NCBI RefSeq assembly: GCF_910594005.1
Contig: NC_057848.1
Span: forward strand, 131,946,155-132,010,154
Length of the DNA: 64,000 nucleotides
Source: Cervus elaphus
Lineage: Eukaryota; Chordata; Mammalia; Artiodactyla; Cervidae
Reading direction: 5' to 3'
Shown: in pieces, positions 45,605 to 55,924 of the stretch
Position numbering within the stretch: the first letter of the stretch is position 1
Layout: each line of letters starts with the position of its first letter
Translations under genes and position numbers: made by a program
The notes under the pieces: model-generated
What the model was told of the DNA's origin: nothing
Seen by the model: only the letters and a program-made list of their open reading frames with translations
The model's database searches: none

Positions 45605-45950
45605 ACCGATTCTTGGTCCTAAAGGTTTTTGCAGCAAAAATGGGCTGTGCTTCCCATTTAAGGGGTGATTTTTCAACCTGCTTGTGGTTTTATCTCTTTC
45701 TGATCTCCTTTACCTGTGGGCAGAAGGCCCAAAGAGTCCAGGGAGAGGTCTTCGAGTGCCAGCCTTGGGTTACTCTGTCTTTGCGAGGTAGCCTGACCTG
45801 TTTCTTTACTGCGGGAGTTCTATCTCTCACCTCCTTTTATAAGTGCATCTCTGGGGTGTGGTGGGAAGAGGGACAAAGATTGATGGTGGGGAGCTGCAGG
45901 GGCCCAAAGAGGGAACTTAAAAGCAAAGAAGTTAATAATAGCATAGGAAA
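45605..45950. other. Unidentified stretch between BovB and an LTR
   Basis: Some LTR-like wording (ggtggggagctgcaggggcc) but no class could be given. Confidence 0.3.
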
Positions 45951-45954
45951 CCTG

Positions 45955-46335
45955 CTGTAAACCAAATGTTTGTGCCCTCCCTCCAATTCATATATTGAAA
46001 TCTTAACCCGCAGTGAGATAGTATTAAAAGACAGAGCCTTTGAGAGGTGATTAGGTCATAAGGGCAAAGTCCTCATGAATGAGATTAGTGCCCTTATAAA
46101 GAGACCTAGAAAGCACCCTTGTCTCTTCTACTATGTGATGATGTAGCAGGAAGATGGTCATCTGTGAACCAGGAATTTGGTCCTCACCAGACACCACATC
46201 TGCCAGTGTCTTGACCTTGAACTTCCCAACCTCCAGAACTTTGAGAAATATGTTTCTGTTATTCATAAAAACCCAGTGTATTGTTTTTTTTTGGGGGGGG
46301 GTTGTTGTTGTTAGAGCAGCCCAAAGGGACTAAGA
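45955..46335 (+). repeat. MLT1-like MaLR LTR
   Basis: attcatatattgaaatctta, ttgagaggtgattaggtcat, gattagtgcccttataaaga, cctccagaactttgagaaat, and the 3' end agagcagcccaaagggacta. A T/G run and (gtt)n expansion lie at 46284-46312. Confidence 0.75.
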
Positions 46336-46509
46336 CCAAAGATCTTTCTTAGAATTTAGGACATTGTGTGTCAAAAAAGTAAGTTCAAAGTCACACACCT
46401 GAGATGATATCCAACATTTATTCTGAACCTACTGTGTGCCAGCAGTCTATGCCCACAGGTCCTAGACACGCAAAAATAATAATTACAGCAGTGGTAACTG
46501 CTGCAGGAA

Positions 46510-46735
46510 TAACAGCAACATTGTTTGTTGAGAACTGACAATATGCCAGGTGTCAGAGTAACTCACGTGAGTCATCTCACTTCATCTTTCCAGTACATCT
46601 ATGAGGTAGTGACTGTCATCCCATTTTACACATGGATAAACTGAGGACAGAGAGCTTAAGCAGCTGAACACAGCTAGTGAGTGGCAGAGATGTGACTTGA
46701 TCATAAGATTGGCTCCAGAGTATGTGATCTTGTAG
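46510..46735 (-). repeat. MIR SINE
   Basis: tgacaatatgccaggtgtca, catcccattttacacatgga, aaactgaggacagagagctt, gctagtgagtggcagagatg in reverse MIR order. Confidence 0.9.
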
Positions 46736-46739
46736 CTTA

Positions 46740-47155
46740 GAGTCCAATGGGTAACACAGAGTGGTAAATGCATGACACTAGTGCAGGGTAGTTAGTGTCA
46801 GGAGAGCTCTGGGACATGGAGAAGGCCCCCAACCCAGTTGTTTATGGTAATCTGGACATACTTCCCAGAGGAAGATGATGGGGCCAAGAGTTGTCGAGTT
46901 GGAAAGATTGATATATGGGGCCTAATGAGATCAAGCAACTTACTTGTTCCATGTCAATCAACTTTGGAGAGGCAGTGCTGGGGTGGGACCCACATGTCCT
47001 TTGCAATGAATGATCCTGTGGATCCAAGTTTTCAGAAATGTACAGTGGTAATGTACAATATTAGCATTAGGGAAAACTAGTCGAAAGGTATAAAGACACT
47101 TTCTGTACTGTCTCTGCAATTTCTCCATAAGTCTAATATTCTAAAATCAAAAGGG
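46740..47155. other. Intron 3 stretch without recognised features
   Basis: Nothing nameable. Confidence 0.45.
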
Positions 47156-47159
47156 TACT

Positions 47160-47832
47160 TAAAGTGTAAAAGTCAACCAAGTGTTGTTCAGGCTTTGGAG
47201 CAAGTACAACTCTTGTACATTTCTGGTGAGAATGTAAAGTGGTAGAATCACTTTGGGAAACTGTTAAACTTGAAAAGTTCAATGTACAGTTACCATGCAG
47301 CACAGCCATTCTGCTCCTGGGCATTTATTCAAGAGAAAAAAAAATACATAATGTGTGTGTGACAAAAAGACCTGTACAAAGATGTTCATAATAGCTTTAT
47401 TCACAAGGAATCAAACCTGGAAACAATCATCAGCAGAGGAATGGATTAACAAACCATGGTGCATCCATACAGTGAAACACTCAGCAATCAAAAGGGACCA
47501 TTGCAGCATGGATGAGCCTGAAGAACACCATGTTGAGCAAAAGAAGGCAGATAAAGGTGGAATCATACATACTGCATGATTCCATTTGTAAAAAAAAGAA
47601 AAAATTCTAGAACAGGCAAAACCAATCTATAGTGACGAAAAACTGATCAGTGTTTGTCTGAGGGCAGAAAGGGAATAGGAATTGACTGGGAAGGGGTAGG
47701 AGAGAACTTTCTGGGGTGATGGAAATGTTTTATATCTTGATTGTGATAATGGTTACACAGGTACATACAATGGGTCAAAAACTTCCCAAATGGTTCATTT
47801 AAAATAGTTTCATTTTATGTGAATTATACCTT
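47160..47832 (+). repeat. Old L1 ORF2 end and 3' UTR
   Basis: gaatgtaaagtggtagaatc, gatgttcataatagctttat, cagcagaggaatggattaac, ggtggaatcatacatactgc, ggggtgatggaaatgtttta, ttgattgtgataatggttac: a continuous old (L1M-like) element. Confidence 0.8.
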
Positions 47833-48018
47833 GTGAAAGTGTTAGTTACTCAGTCGTGTCCCACTCTTTGTGACCCCCTGGACTGTATCCTCTGTCCCTG
47901 CAATTCTCCAGGCAAGAATACTGAAGTGGGTAGCCATTCCCTTTGCCAGGGGATCTTCCCGATCCTGGGATCGAACCAGGGTCTCATGCACTGCAGAAAG
48001 ATTCTTTGCCGGCTGAAA
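47833..48018 (-). repeat. Bov-tA SINE
   Basis: gtgaaagtgttagttactca to agattctttgccggctga; the final part of the tRNA-like start is lost. Confidence 0.9.
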
Positions 48019-48026
48019 AGTGTAGT

Positions 48027-48482
48027 AGTTAATTTTATGTGTCAACTTGGCTAGGCCACAACACCCAGATATTTGATCAAACGCTCTTCTAGATGCTTCT
48101 GTGCAGGTATTTTTCTAGATGAAATTATCATTTAAATTAGACTTTGAATAAAGCAGATTCCCCTCCATAATGTGAGTGGACCTCATCCAATCAGTTAAAG
48201 GCCTTAACAGAAAACACTGAGGTTCCCCAAGGAAGAGGGAATTCTGCTAGCAGATGGTCTTTGGACTTGAACTGCAACTCTTCCCTGAGTTTCCAGCCAG
48301 CCAGCCTGCCCTGTAGATTAAGGAGTTGCCAAGCCTCTACAATTACCTGAGCCAATTCCTTAAATTAAATTAATCTCTCTCTCATCACTCCCATGCGTGC
48401 GCGCGCGCGCACACATACACACACACACACACACACACATATTCAATTGGCTTTGTTTGTCTGGAGAATCTTGACTAATAGA
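48027..48482 (+). repeat. Ancient mammalian LTR-type repeat
   Basis: ttttatgtgtcaacttggct, agatatttgatcaaac, ctccataatgtgagtggacc, gaactgcaactcttccctga, and terminal tctggagaatcttgactaat. The layout fits a known ERVL-like family that I cannot name with certainty. It contains the alternating tract at 48392-48441. Confidence 0.6.
48392..48441. repeat. Alternating CG/CA tract (Z-DNA-prone)
   Basis: Fifty bases of strict pyrimidine-purine alternation, with an uninterrupted CG core of about 16 bases followed by CA repeats. Confidence 0.95.
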
Positions 48483-48937
48483 AGAAGAAAAATAAGCCTA
48501 TATGATAACTCTTCCCTGAGAACCTTAGGACCTTGTTGGAGAAAGAGCAATATGACCATAGAGTTTGTAATTAAAATTATTTCTGTGAGCACAAAATCAG
48601 TATGAGATGCAACTTTGCTGAATGACTGAGATTATTGTGAGATTTGGGTTGATTGTGGACCTTCAGTTACTCCAGTTTGGTTGCAAGATGATGTCAGAAT
48701 ACACAGCCTAACTTCTGACTCAGGTTTTCAAATCAACCAAAAGTGATTAATGTTTGTTTTCTTCCAGCATTAACAAGTTAAGTTTCCCAGAGATGTCTTA
48801 CATGCTGCCATATTAGTAGTGATCCTTGCAGAAATATTAATATATGCCTTTTATCTCTGTGTTGAGGTATCCCTGCTCTCTTGGAAGCACCAGGTAGTGT
48901 AAACATGTCACAAAGAGAGCCTTAAAGTCATCTCTTA

Positions 48938-49050
48938 TTGTGTGTGTGACTGTACTCTGCTTGCAGGATCTTAGTTCCCCAACCAGGGATTGAACCTGGG
49001 GCCATGACAGTGAAAGTTAGGAGTCCTAACTGGACCACCAGGGAACTCCC
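48938..49050 (-). repeat. CHR-type SINE
   Basis: gcaggatcttagttccccaa, ccagggattgaacctggggc, ggaccaccagggaactccct. Confidence 0.88.
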
Positions 49051-49054
49051 TAAC

Positions 49055-49500
49055 TTGTCTCTTCTTTTTGCTTTGACATTGATCTTTTGGAACTCCTGTG
49101 TTGACCTAGTGTATCTGTTCCTGGGAAAAACTTGCTGGGCCCTCTTTTGTGATTCTCCCTAGAGATATTTGCATTCCTGCGATTGGTTTTCCTTCCCCTT
49201 CTAAATTGTGTAATACTTATAGTTTCCATTTTCTGACCCTCCACCATGCAGGGATGTCCTGGCTCTGAGATATTTGTAAGTACCATTGGCAAATGAGATT
49301 AGGTAACCTCACTTCTGTACTGGCATTTATATTTTACATGGTAAGAGTTCCAGTTTCAGAAAGAAGCTTCTCTGTTGTGTTGGGTGTGGCACCAAATTTA
49401 TTTAGTAACAGAAAATTCTGCTGAAAATCTTTATGCTGAAAAGTTAAGTTCTCAGAACACAAGGAACTAAAACATTTGAGTGTCTGTCACAAACTGGTAG
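49055..49500. other. Intron 3 stretch without recognised features
   Basis: Nothing nameable. Confidence 0.45.
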
Positions 49501-49501
49501 G

Positions 49502-49726
49502 GGGCTTCCCAGGTGGTGCTAGTGGTTAAGAACTCGCCTGCTAATGCAGGAGATTTAGGAGACCTGGGTTCAATCCCTGGGTGGGGAAGATCCCCTGGAG
49601 GAGGAAATGGAAACCCACTCCAGTATTCTTGCCTGGAGAATCCAGTGGACAGAGGAACCTGGAGGGCTACAGTCCATAGTTTTGCAAAGAGTCCAACATT
49701 ACTGAAGCGACTTAGCATGCACATAC
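49502..49726 (+). repeat. Bov-tA SINE close to exon 4
   Basis: ggcttcccaggtggtgctag to actgaagcgacttagcatgc. It ends 102 bp before the exon 4 start, so it lies near the expected branch-point region. Confidence 0.93.
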
Positions 49727-49828
49727 TGATAACATGATTTTGCTTACAGCTATTTAACAGCTTAACATATTTAACTACTCTTCCATCGAAGTAAATGTTT
49801 CCTTTGAAAAATATCTTGTATCTCACAG

Positions 49829-49933
49829 GGCAAATCCTACCCCTTCAGGGGCTCATTCCCATCTGTGTGGAATCCTATCGCCTACCTAGATCATAACAAC
49901 CTCTGGAGGACGATGGATGACATGGGACGAGAG
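49829..49933 (+). CDS. MAOB: MAOB exon 4 (residues 94-128)
   Basis: This 105-bp exon lies 40.4 kb downstream of exon 3, with acceptor tctcacag and donor gtaaaa. It codes 35 residues in phase 0, from GKSYPFRG to DDMGRE. It contains the loop around residues 99-112 that covers the entrance cavity, with Phe103 and Pro104, and Trp119; all three line the small entrance cavity in the known human structure. Differences from human as I recall it include Ser102, Ser105, Ala111 and Leu118. Several are close to the cavity entrance, so inhibitor preferences could differ slightly between species (inference). The context is intronic: the nearest upstream feature is a Bov-tA SINE at 49502-49726, only about 100 bp from the acceptor. 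Confidence 0.95.
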
Positions 49934-50009
49934 GTAAAACTTCCACAAACTTGTTTGATGACATTTGTATTCTTCGTGATAAGTTTAGTCCTTGAAAGAA
50001 GGTGAAACA

Positions 50010-50095
50010 TGTTACCAATGCCTAGCACATTGTGTAGCACAGTGACTCACAGTAAAGATTTGTGAGATGAATGAATGAACTTGTTTCTAACCCTT
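50010..50095 (+). repeat. L2 3' terminal fragment
   Basis: gcctagcacattgtgtagca, agtgactcacagtaaagatt, gaatgaatgaac: the L2 3' end, in intron 4. Confidence 0.6.
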
Positions 50096-50625
50096 GAAAG
50101 AATGAGATGTCCAACAGGCTCCTATTTGCATACTACCAATGGTTGGGGGCAGATTTTATATCATTCAACCTTCCTGTGATAATGTTTCTAATTTAGAATA
50201 TCTTCAGAAATAGCAAATAAGATTTCTGGATCTTTGAGTCATCACCATGCCCAAACCTGCATCTCCTAAGTAAACACAGACAGAGTAAACACACCTGAAG
50301 GTCCAGTTTAAACATGATTTGGTGCAACTGACTGATCTTTGTTAAGGCATTGAACTTCTATATTGTTCTCTCTAAATTAGTAACTTAGTCGTTATTTGGA
50401 AACTGCCTGATTACAGCATTGCCTCCATTTATAGTAGAGGAAAGGTTGGCATAAATTAAATATGGATTGAGTGAATAGGAATAGGAAATGGATTGTGCAA
50501 TAAAAACCACTATTGAAGGAATTTGGAATTTTGTTTCAGTTAGGGTTTTTAATACTATTGAAACGGTTATTTAAAATGGAAAATTGCATTTGTTTTTTCC
50601 CCTCTGAATCATCACCTGAATGTAG

Positions 50626-50717
50626 ATTCCCAGTGATGCCCCATGGAAGGCACCCCTTGCAGAACAGTGGGACCTGATGACAATGAAGGAGTTGCTAGAC
50701 AAGATCTGCTGGACAGA
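50626..50717 (+). CDS. MAOB: MAOB exon 5 (residues 129-159, last codon split)
   Basis: This 92-bp exon follows acceptor cctgaatgtag and precedes donor gtaaga. It codes residues 129-158 (IPSDAPWKAPLAEQWD and onward) plus two bases of the codon for Glu159, which exon 6 completes. It joins exon 4 in frame after only 692 bp of intron. The segment forms part of the substrate domain leading into helix MTMKELLDKICW. Gln142, Leu145 and Ile155 differ from my memory of human MAOB. IPSDAPW is B-type; MAOA has a Thr at the third position. The pyrimidine tract of the acceptor is distant, since the run of T lies about 25-35 bases before the AG. Confidence 0.95.
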
Positions 50718-50994
50718 GTAAGACTTGCCATCAAGCACAAGCATTGACTGTGACCCACTTTCAGATGTATTTAGCAATTCCATTCAGCAGCTCTGAGATA
50801 AAGAGCTGTTTTGTGTCTAAAACCACAGTTGGTCAAGTGGAGGGCTGAAAAATATTGGGATCATGTCCTAAAGGTGTCTATACATCAAACCTACTTCTTT
50901 GAAATAGTTTTGCATCACAAAGGTGATATTGCCCCATAAAGTCCTCAGGACAGTCTAGAATGTGCCATCTTTTTTATTTAGAACAGCTTAAAGG

Positions 50995-51122
50995 GAGACT
51001 TCCTTGGCGGTCCGGTAGTTAGGACTCTGTGCTTCCAGTGCAGGGGGCACGGTTTTAACCCCTGGTGGGGGAAACTAAGATCCTTCATGGCATGGCCAAA
51101 ATAAATAAAAAAAAAAATAAAT
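50995..51122 (+). repeat. CHR-type SINE
   Basis: gagacttccttggcggtccg, tgcagggggcacggttttaa, and an (aaat)n tail. Confidence 0.9.
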
Positions 51123-51124
51123 AT

Positions 51125-51820
51125 GTTATGTGTTTTTTAAAAAAGGAACAGTTTAAAGATCTCATTTATCAAGCTGTTGAAGTAAAGAAGTAAAGATAGT
51201 TTTGTACTCCTTGCTAAAGGTCAGGTATGGAGATAGTGTATCAGGATATACATTTCAAACACCTATGAAATGGGGTGCAACTCTTTAAGGCTTTGAAGAG
51301 GAACTTCTAGAGAAGTTCTCTGGATCATTCACAAGTATCCAGGAAACATGGATGACTGGACTGACTACTCCCCATTAAGGAGATATAGGTAGCATTGAAA
51401 AAAAGTGCGCATGAGTCAAGTATTAAATTGCAGTTGGCAGAGTTGTGGAAGCTGTATAGACAGACAAGATGGAGAGGCCTCATTGATCTTGGACATCAGG
51501 GAAAAGGGAAAGGATTAAATCTCAAGCATGTGGTGAATTTGTGGTAAGCAAAGTAAGAAAATGGAATTGCAATGAGGGTATTTGCCCATGCTAAACAGCA
51601 TTAGTTGGGAATATGACTCTGCGGTTGATAGCTTCATCCTCTAGGCATTGGGGAGGGAAGTTGGAGCTCTGGCAACTAAATGTGAAAAAAAAGATTTTAG
51701 GGATATCTGAATCTGAGATATGGAAATAATCAAAAGACATAAAATGTACATACTTTTTCATATGTGAATTCAACTTTAAAAATTTAGCTTAAAGAAGGAG
51801 AGAGAAAGGGAGATTCAAAG
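51125..51820. other. Intron 5 stretch without recognised features
   Basis: Nothing nameable. Confidence 0.45.
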
Positions 51821-51824
51821 CATT

Positions 51825-51945
51825 ATTATTATTCTTTTGGTCACATGGCTTGCAGAATCTTAGTTCCCTGAACAGGAATCAAACCCAGGCCCTTGACAGT
51901 AGAAGCACAGAGTCCTCACCACTGGATCACCAGGGAATTTCCTCA
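51825..51945 (-). repeat. CHR-type SINE
   Basis: cagaatcttagttccctgaa, ccactggatcaccagggaat. Confidence 0.88.
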
Positions 51946-51969
51946 AAGCATTATTTTTAAAAGGAAAAT

Positions 51970-52185
51970 CTAAAGGTCCTGTAATTGAAGATTGGTTAAA
52001 TCAATTATGCTTTGTCTGAAAATTGGAATACCCTAAAATCTTTAAAAATTTTGTTGTAGAAGACTATTTAATGGCTTGAAAAAATTGTATTATTAAACAA
52101 ATAGAAAAGCAGGCGATAACCAAGTATGTACAGTGTAATCTCATTTCTAAAAAGAAAACAGTATATGCATTGCAAGCAATGGACA
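51970..52185 (+). repeat. Old L1M-type fragment
   Basis: gattggttaaatcaattatg and gtacagtgtaatctcatttc resemble old L1 ORF2 end. It meets a minus-strand old L1 fragment tail to tail. Confidence 0.45.
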
Positions 52186-52194
52186 CCCATCAGA

Positions 52195-52420
52195 ACTTTT
52201 TTTAACATGTATTACAATGCAAACATTTGTCCAAGTAATTAAAATTCTTCATCAAATACCATATTTCATGGTTGCAGGCTATTCCATGAAAAGTGAATAT
52301 CATAATGTGTTTATCTATTATCATTAGACATTTTAGTTACTTCCAGTTTTTAGTCATTTCCATTATTATTATATAATAGTTTGTGATGAAAATGTACTAC
52401 TCTTATGTCTTCAGCCTTTG
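52195..52420 (-). repeat. Old L1M-type fragment
   Basis: gcaggctattccatgaaaag, agacattttagttacttcca and tatataatagtttgtgatga match the reverse complement of old L1. Confidence 0.5.
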
Positions 52421-52424
52421 AAAG

Positions 52425-52915
52425 CAACCAATTTTGAAAGAGTAAAACCCTTTTATTGTCATGAAATTATGCCTATTATTAATTACATCGTTTTAACACA
52501 TGTGATTTACCACATTTTTTGAGAATGTAGCTTGTGATGCAAAGTATTTTTTTGTAATAAAATTGCAGTATTAAGTTTGAATTTTTATACATGAGATTTT
52601 CAAAATATAATGAGTATTTATTACCTGCATGTATTTTATAACTCCTGTTATAAAAAACTTTTAATAAATTCATGAACTCTCCAGAGAGCCTTAAAGCTTA
52701 TTGAAGATAAGACTAATTATATTTCTTTGGTCTCATAGAGATCTGAGTTTTTCTGTCATAGTCCTTGGCCTTGTCCTCCTGTTAGTGAATATTTAAGATT
52801 GTTGGCTGACAAAATACTGCATTCTGAGATGCTAGGACTATATGAACACAAGCTAATTTTTAAATTTTTCCTAAGCAAGATAACTATGATATCATTTCCT
52901 AGTTTCAAAGGAAGT
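52425..52915. other. Intron 5 stretch without recognised features
   Basis: AT-rich; nothing nameable. Confidence 0.45.
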
Positions 52916-52919
52916 AACC

Positions 52920-53068
52920 CTTGGGAGTTCTCTGGTGGTCCAGTGGCTAAGACTCTGCTCTCCCAATGCAGGGGGCCCAGGTTTGATACCTGGTCAGAGA
53001 ACTAGATCCCACATGCTGCAACTAAGACCCAGTGTAGCCAAATAAATATTTTAAAAATAAATAAAATA
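52920..53068 (+). repeat. CHR-type SINE
   Basis: gggagttctctggtggtcca, tttgatacctggtcagagaa, gatcccacatgctgcaacta, (aaat)n tail. Confidence 0.93.
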
Positions 53069-53069
53069 A

Positions 53070-53250
53070 AGGGAAGGGGACAACGGAGGGTGAGATGATT
53101 GGATGGCATCACCGGATCAATGGAGATGAGTTTGGGTAAACTCTGGGAGTTGATGATGGACAGGGAGGCCTGGCTTGCTGCAGTCCATGGGGTCACAAAG
53201 AGTCAGACATGACTGAGTGACTGAACTGAACTGAACTGAACTGAACTAAA
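53070..53250 (+). repeat. BovB LINE 3' end
   Basis: ggtgagatgattggatggca to agtcagacatgactgagtga, ending in a (ctgaa)5 microsatellite at about 53219-53246. It follows directly on the CHR tail. Confidence 0.92.
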
Positions 53251-53409
53251 TCCTCACCATATCCAACCTACTGTGATTCAAACTAAAGTACAATCATACA
53301 TTCAAAGATTAATGTTGATCATTCTGTTATTATCATTTTATAATATGCTTTAAGAAACACATCGAATTTATGATATAGTCGCAACTATGTAAATATACTT
53401 TTTAAAATC

Positions 53410-53565
53410 TGTAACTAGAAAAAATGCACCAAAATGAGTCTAGGGGTTGTCTTTGGAGGAGGCAGAAATGTGGAAGATACTCATTCTCTCATCTTTTTAT
53501 TTTTATGAATTTTCCAAATTTTATATAATATATATATATTTTTTCCACATAGAAAATATAGTAAC
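53410..53565 (+). repeat. Old L1M-type 3' fragment
   Basis: ggggttgtctttggaggagg and tttatgaattttccaaattt resemble the end of an old L1. Confidence 0.4.
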
Positions 53566-53569
53566 ACTT

Positions 53570-54140
53570 ACCTTTTAAAAAGTCGACAGGGCAAGGAACA
53601 CAAAAATATTATTGCACTCGCTTCTTTGACCTTCCATCCCTCAGATATTTTTCTTCTCATTTCTTTTCCCACTGAAGCTCCCAGAGTAAATCAAATAAAG
53701 CATTAGATATGGCCTGACCCTCCAGAGAGAATGACTTATACATCTCCCTTGATTTCAAACCAGTTATTTTCTTTCTCACTAAAGTGGCAACAGCAACAAT
53801 CACAGCACCATTTTTATGTTTGATATTGGTTATCTAGCTAGGGCAATATTAGATTTCAGTTATTTATGACTCCCTTTACCTTATATTGTCCGAATTCACC
53901 TATAAATTAAAGAACAAAGGAAAAAAGACGTCAGGAAACAGCAAAGGATATTTTTATTTTGAAGTAATATTTTAAACCATTCTTTGCTTTAGATAGATGA
54001 CAAAAATTGCCTCTGCAAAGAAAGCATGAGTCAGCAATTTCTGTCCCTTCAATTATCATGAGGAATCTTGCAAAACTAACTTTAAGTCACTAGAACATAT
54101 ATATTACACTATTTTCAGGCTTAATGATGGGGACTATCAC
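53570..54140. other. Intron 5 stretch without recognised features
   Basis: Nothing nameable. Confidence 0.45.
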
Positions 54141-54146
54141 AAAAGT

Positions 54147-54278
54147 GCTGCTGCTGCTAGGTCACTTCAGTCATGTCCGACTCTGTGTGACCCCATAGAC
54201 GGCAGCCCACCAGGCCCCGCCATCCCTGGGATTCTCCAGGCAAGAGCACTGGAGTGGGCTGCCATTTCCTTCTCCACA
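54147..54278 (-). repeat. Bov-A2 SINE monomer
   Basis: tgctgctgctgctaggtcac, tagacggcagcccaccaggc, caagagcactggagtgggct. The cggcagcccacc variant is diagnostic of Bov-A2. Confidence 0.93.
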
Positions 54279-54439
54279 CAAAAGTGCTACCAGGTGGTTA
54301 TGGTTGCAAACATTGTCACAAGTAACTGGTATGTGTTATGTGATTCTACAAACTTCTAGAGCTAAAGTAGAGAGGTGTCCCTTGGTAAGTATTTGTCCCT
54401 TCGAGGTCAGCTGATTAATTATAAAGCATTTTGAGGTAT

Positions 54440-54650
54440 TAAAAGCATGAGGTTTGAATCATGTATGATGTGGTTTACAGTGGTACCATTTAGTGAGCTC
54501 CCTGAGACTCAGTTTTGGGGCTTATGAACAGGGGAAAAATAATAACTGTCATTTTTAGAGCAAATCAGTAAGACAGTGGGTTTAAAAAAAACCATGGAGT
54601 ATGAAAGAGTTCAATAAGTAAAAGACGGTATTATTTATTCCATGCATTGT
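54440..54650 (+). repeat. MIR SINE
   Basis: accatttagtgagctccctg, actcagttttggggcttatg, aataataactgtcattttta; decayed. Confidence 0.55.
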
Positions 54651-55016
54651 CAGCATTACCAGGTAGCAAATTCTGCGTCAGATGTAAAACAACATGCAAA
54701 CTTTATGTCAAAGTCAAAAGTGGGGTTGGTCCTAATTAAAGATATCCCAGAGTACACATTACTCCTGGTGAATTTTAGGATCTGTTAGATATAACTGAGT
54801 GGTTGGAATTGCATGAGATCTTTCACCTTCTGGTGTGGCTATAGGTAGGACATAACCTCTCATCATTTACCTGCCATCCTCAAGCAAAAGTTCATCTATT
54901 TTTTGCCTCCTCCATTCTTTGGGCTAGTCTTCCATTAGGTGGTAAAATAACTGAATAGGTAACTGTGACTAATTCTGTACTTGGTACATCACCTAGCATA
55001 TCCTTTGAGCATTATC

Positions 55017-55338
55017 AGTTCAGTTCAGTCACTCAGTCGTGTCTGACTCTTTGAGACCTCATAGACTGCAACATGCCACTTTTCCCTATCCATCACCAAC
55101 TCCTGGAGCTTGCTCAAACTCATGTCTATCAAGTCAGTGATGCCATCCAACCATCTCATCCTCTGTTGTCCCCTTCTCCTCCTGCCTTCAGTCTTTCCCA
55201 GCGGCAGGGTCTTTTCCAATGAGTCAGTTCTTTGCATCAAGTGGCCAAAGTATTGGAGTTTCAGCTTCAACATCAGTCCTTCCAATGAATATTCAGGACT
55301 GATTTCCTTTAGGGTTGACTGGTTTGATCTCCTTGCTT
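55017..55338 (-). repeat. BovB LINE 3' end
   Basis: cagttcagtcactcagtcgt to gactggtttgatctccttgc. The minus frame at 55025-55285 still resembles the BovB C-terminus. Confidence 0.94.
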
Positions 55339-55368
55339 ATAGATCATTTAAAAATAATTTTTAGGGAG

Positions 55369-55532
55369 AGGGAGGTGGGAGGGGGGATCGGGATGGGGAA
55401 TACATGTAAATCTATGGTTGATTCATATCAATGTATGACAAAACCCACTGAAATGTTGTGAAGTAATTAGCCTCCAACTAATAAAAAAAATAAATAAATA
55501 AAAAAATAAAAAAAAAAGAGGAAAAAAAAAAT
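55369..55532 (+). repeat. L1 3' end
   Basis: ggaggtgggaggggggatcg, gattcatatcaatgtatgac, agtaattagcctccaactaa and an A-rich tail. An 11-bp duplication, tttttagggag, lies at 55358-55368 and 55533-55543. Confidence 0.9.
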
Positions 55533-55537
55533 TTTTT

Positions 55538-55892
55538 TAGGGAGTTCCCCCTAGTGGCCTAGTAGTTAAGGATTCCAGGCTGTGGCACAGCTTCAATCCC
55601 TGGTTGGGAAACTGAGATCCCATAAGTTGTTTTGTTGTTTAATTGCTCAGTTGTGTCCAACTCTTTGCTACCCCATGGATTATATCCCGCCAGGCTCCTC
55701 TGCTCAGATTTCCTAGGCAAGAATACTGGAGTGAGTTGCCATTTCCTTCCCCACAGGATCTTCCCCACCCAGGGATCGAACCTGGGTCTCCTGCATCTCC
55801 TGCACTGGCAGGTAGATTCTTTACTCCTGAGACATGAGTGAAGCTCTGCAAGTTGTGTGGCATGGCCAAATAAATAAATAAATAAATAAAAT
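55538..55892 (+). repeat. CHR SINE split by a Bov-tA
   Basis: CHR 5' part at 55538-55630 (gagttccccctagtggccta; gaaactgagatcccataag) and 3' part at 55849-55892 (ttgtgtggcatggccaaata, (aaat)n). The short duplication aagttgt lies at both edges of the insert. Confidence 0.88.
55632..55848 (-). repeat. Bov-tA SINE nested in a CHR SINE
   Basis: tttaattgctcagttgtgtc to ctcctgagacatgagtgaag, with normal internal order. Confidence 0.9.
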
Positions 55893-55924
55893 GAAAGTAA
55901 TGTTGAATTGATATTTCTCATCAA

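Larger units (their letters stand above)
9453..49828 (+). other. MAOB: MAOB intron 3 (about 40.4 kb)
   Basis: This single intron takes up nearly two thirds of the window. Its first part (9453-14350) is almost free of recognisable transposons. The rest, especially 28-48 kb, is a dense nest of SINE, LINE and LTR insertions. No open frame inside it matches a host gene; the long ones are L1 or BovB relics or their antisense shadows. Confidence 0.93.
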
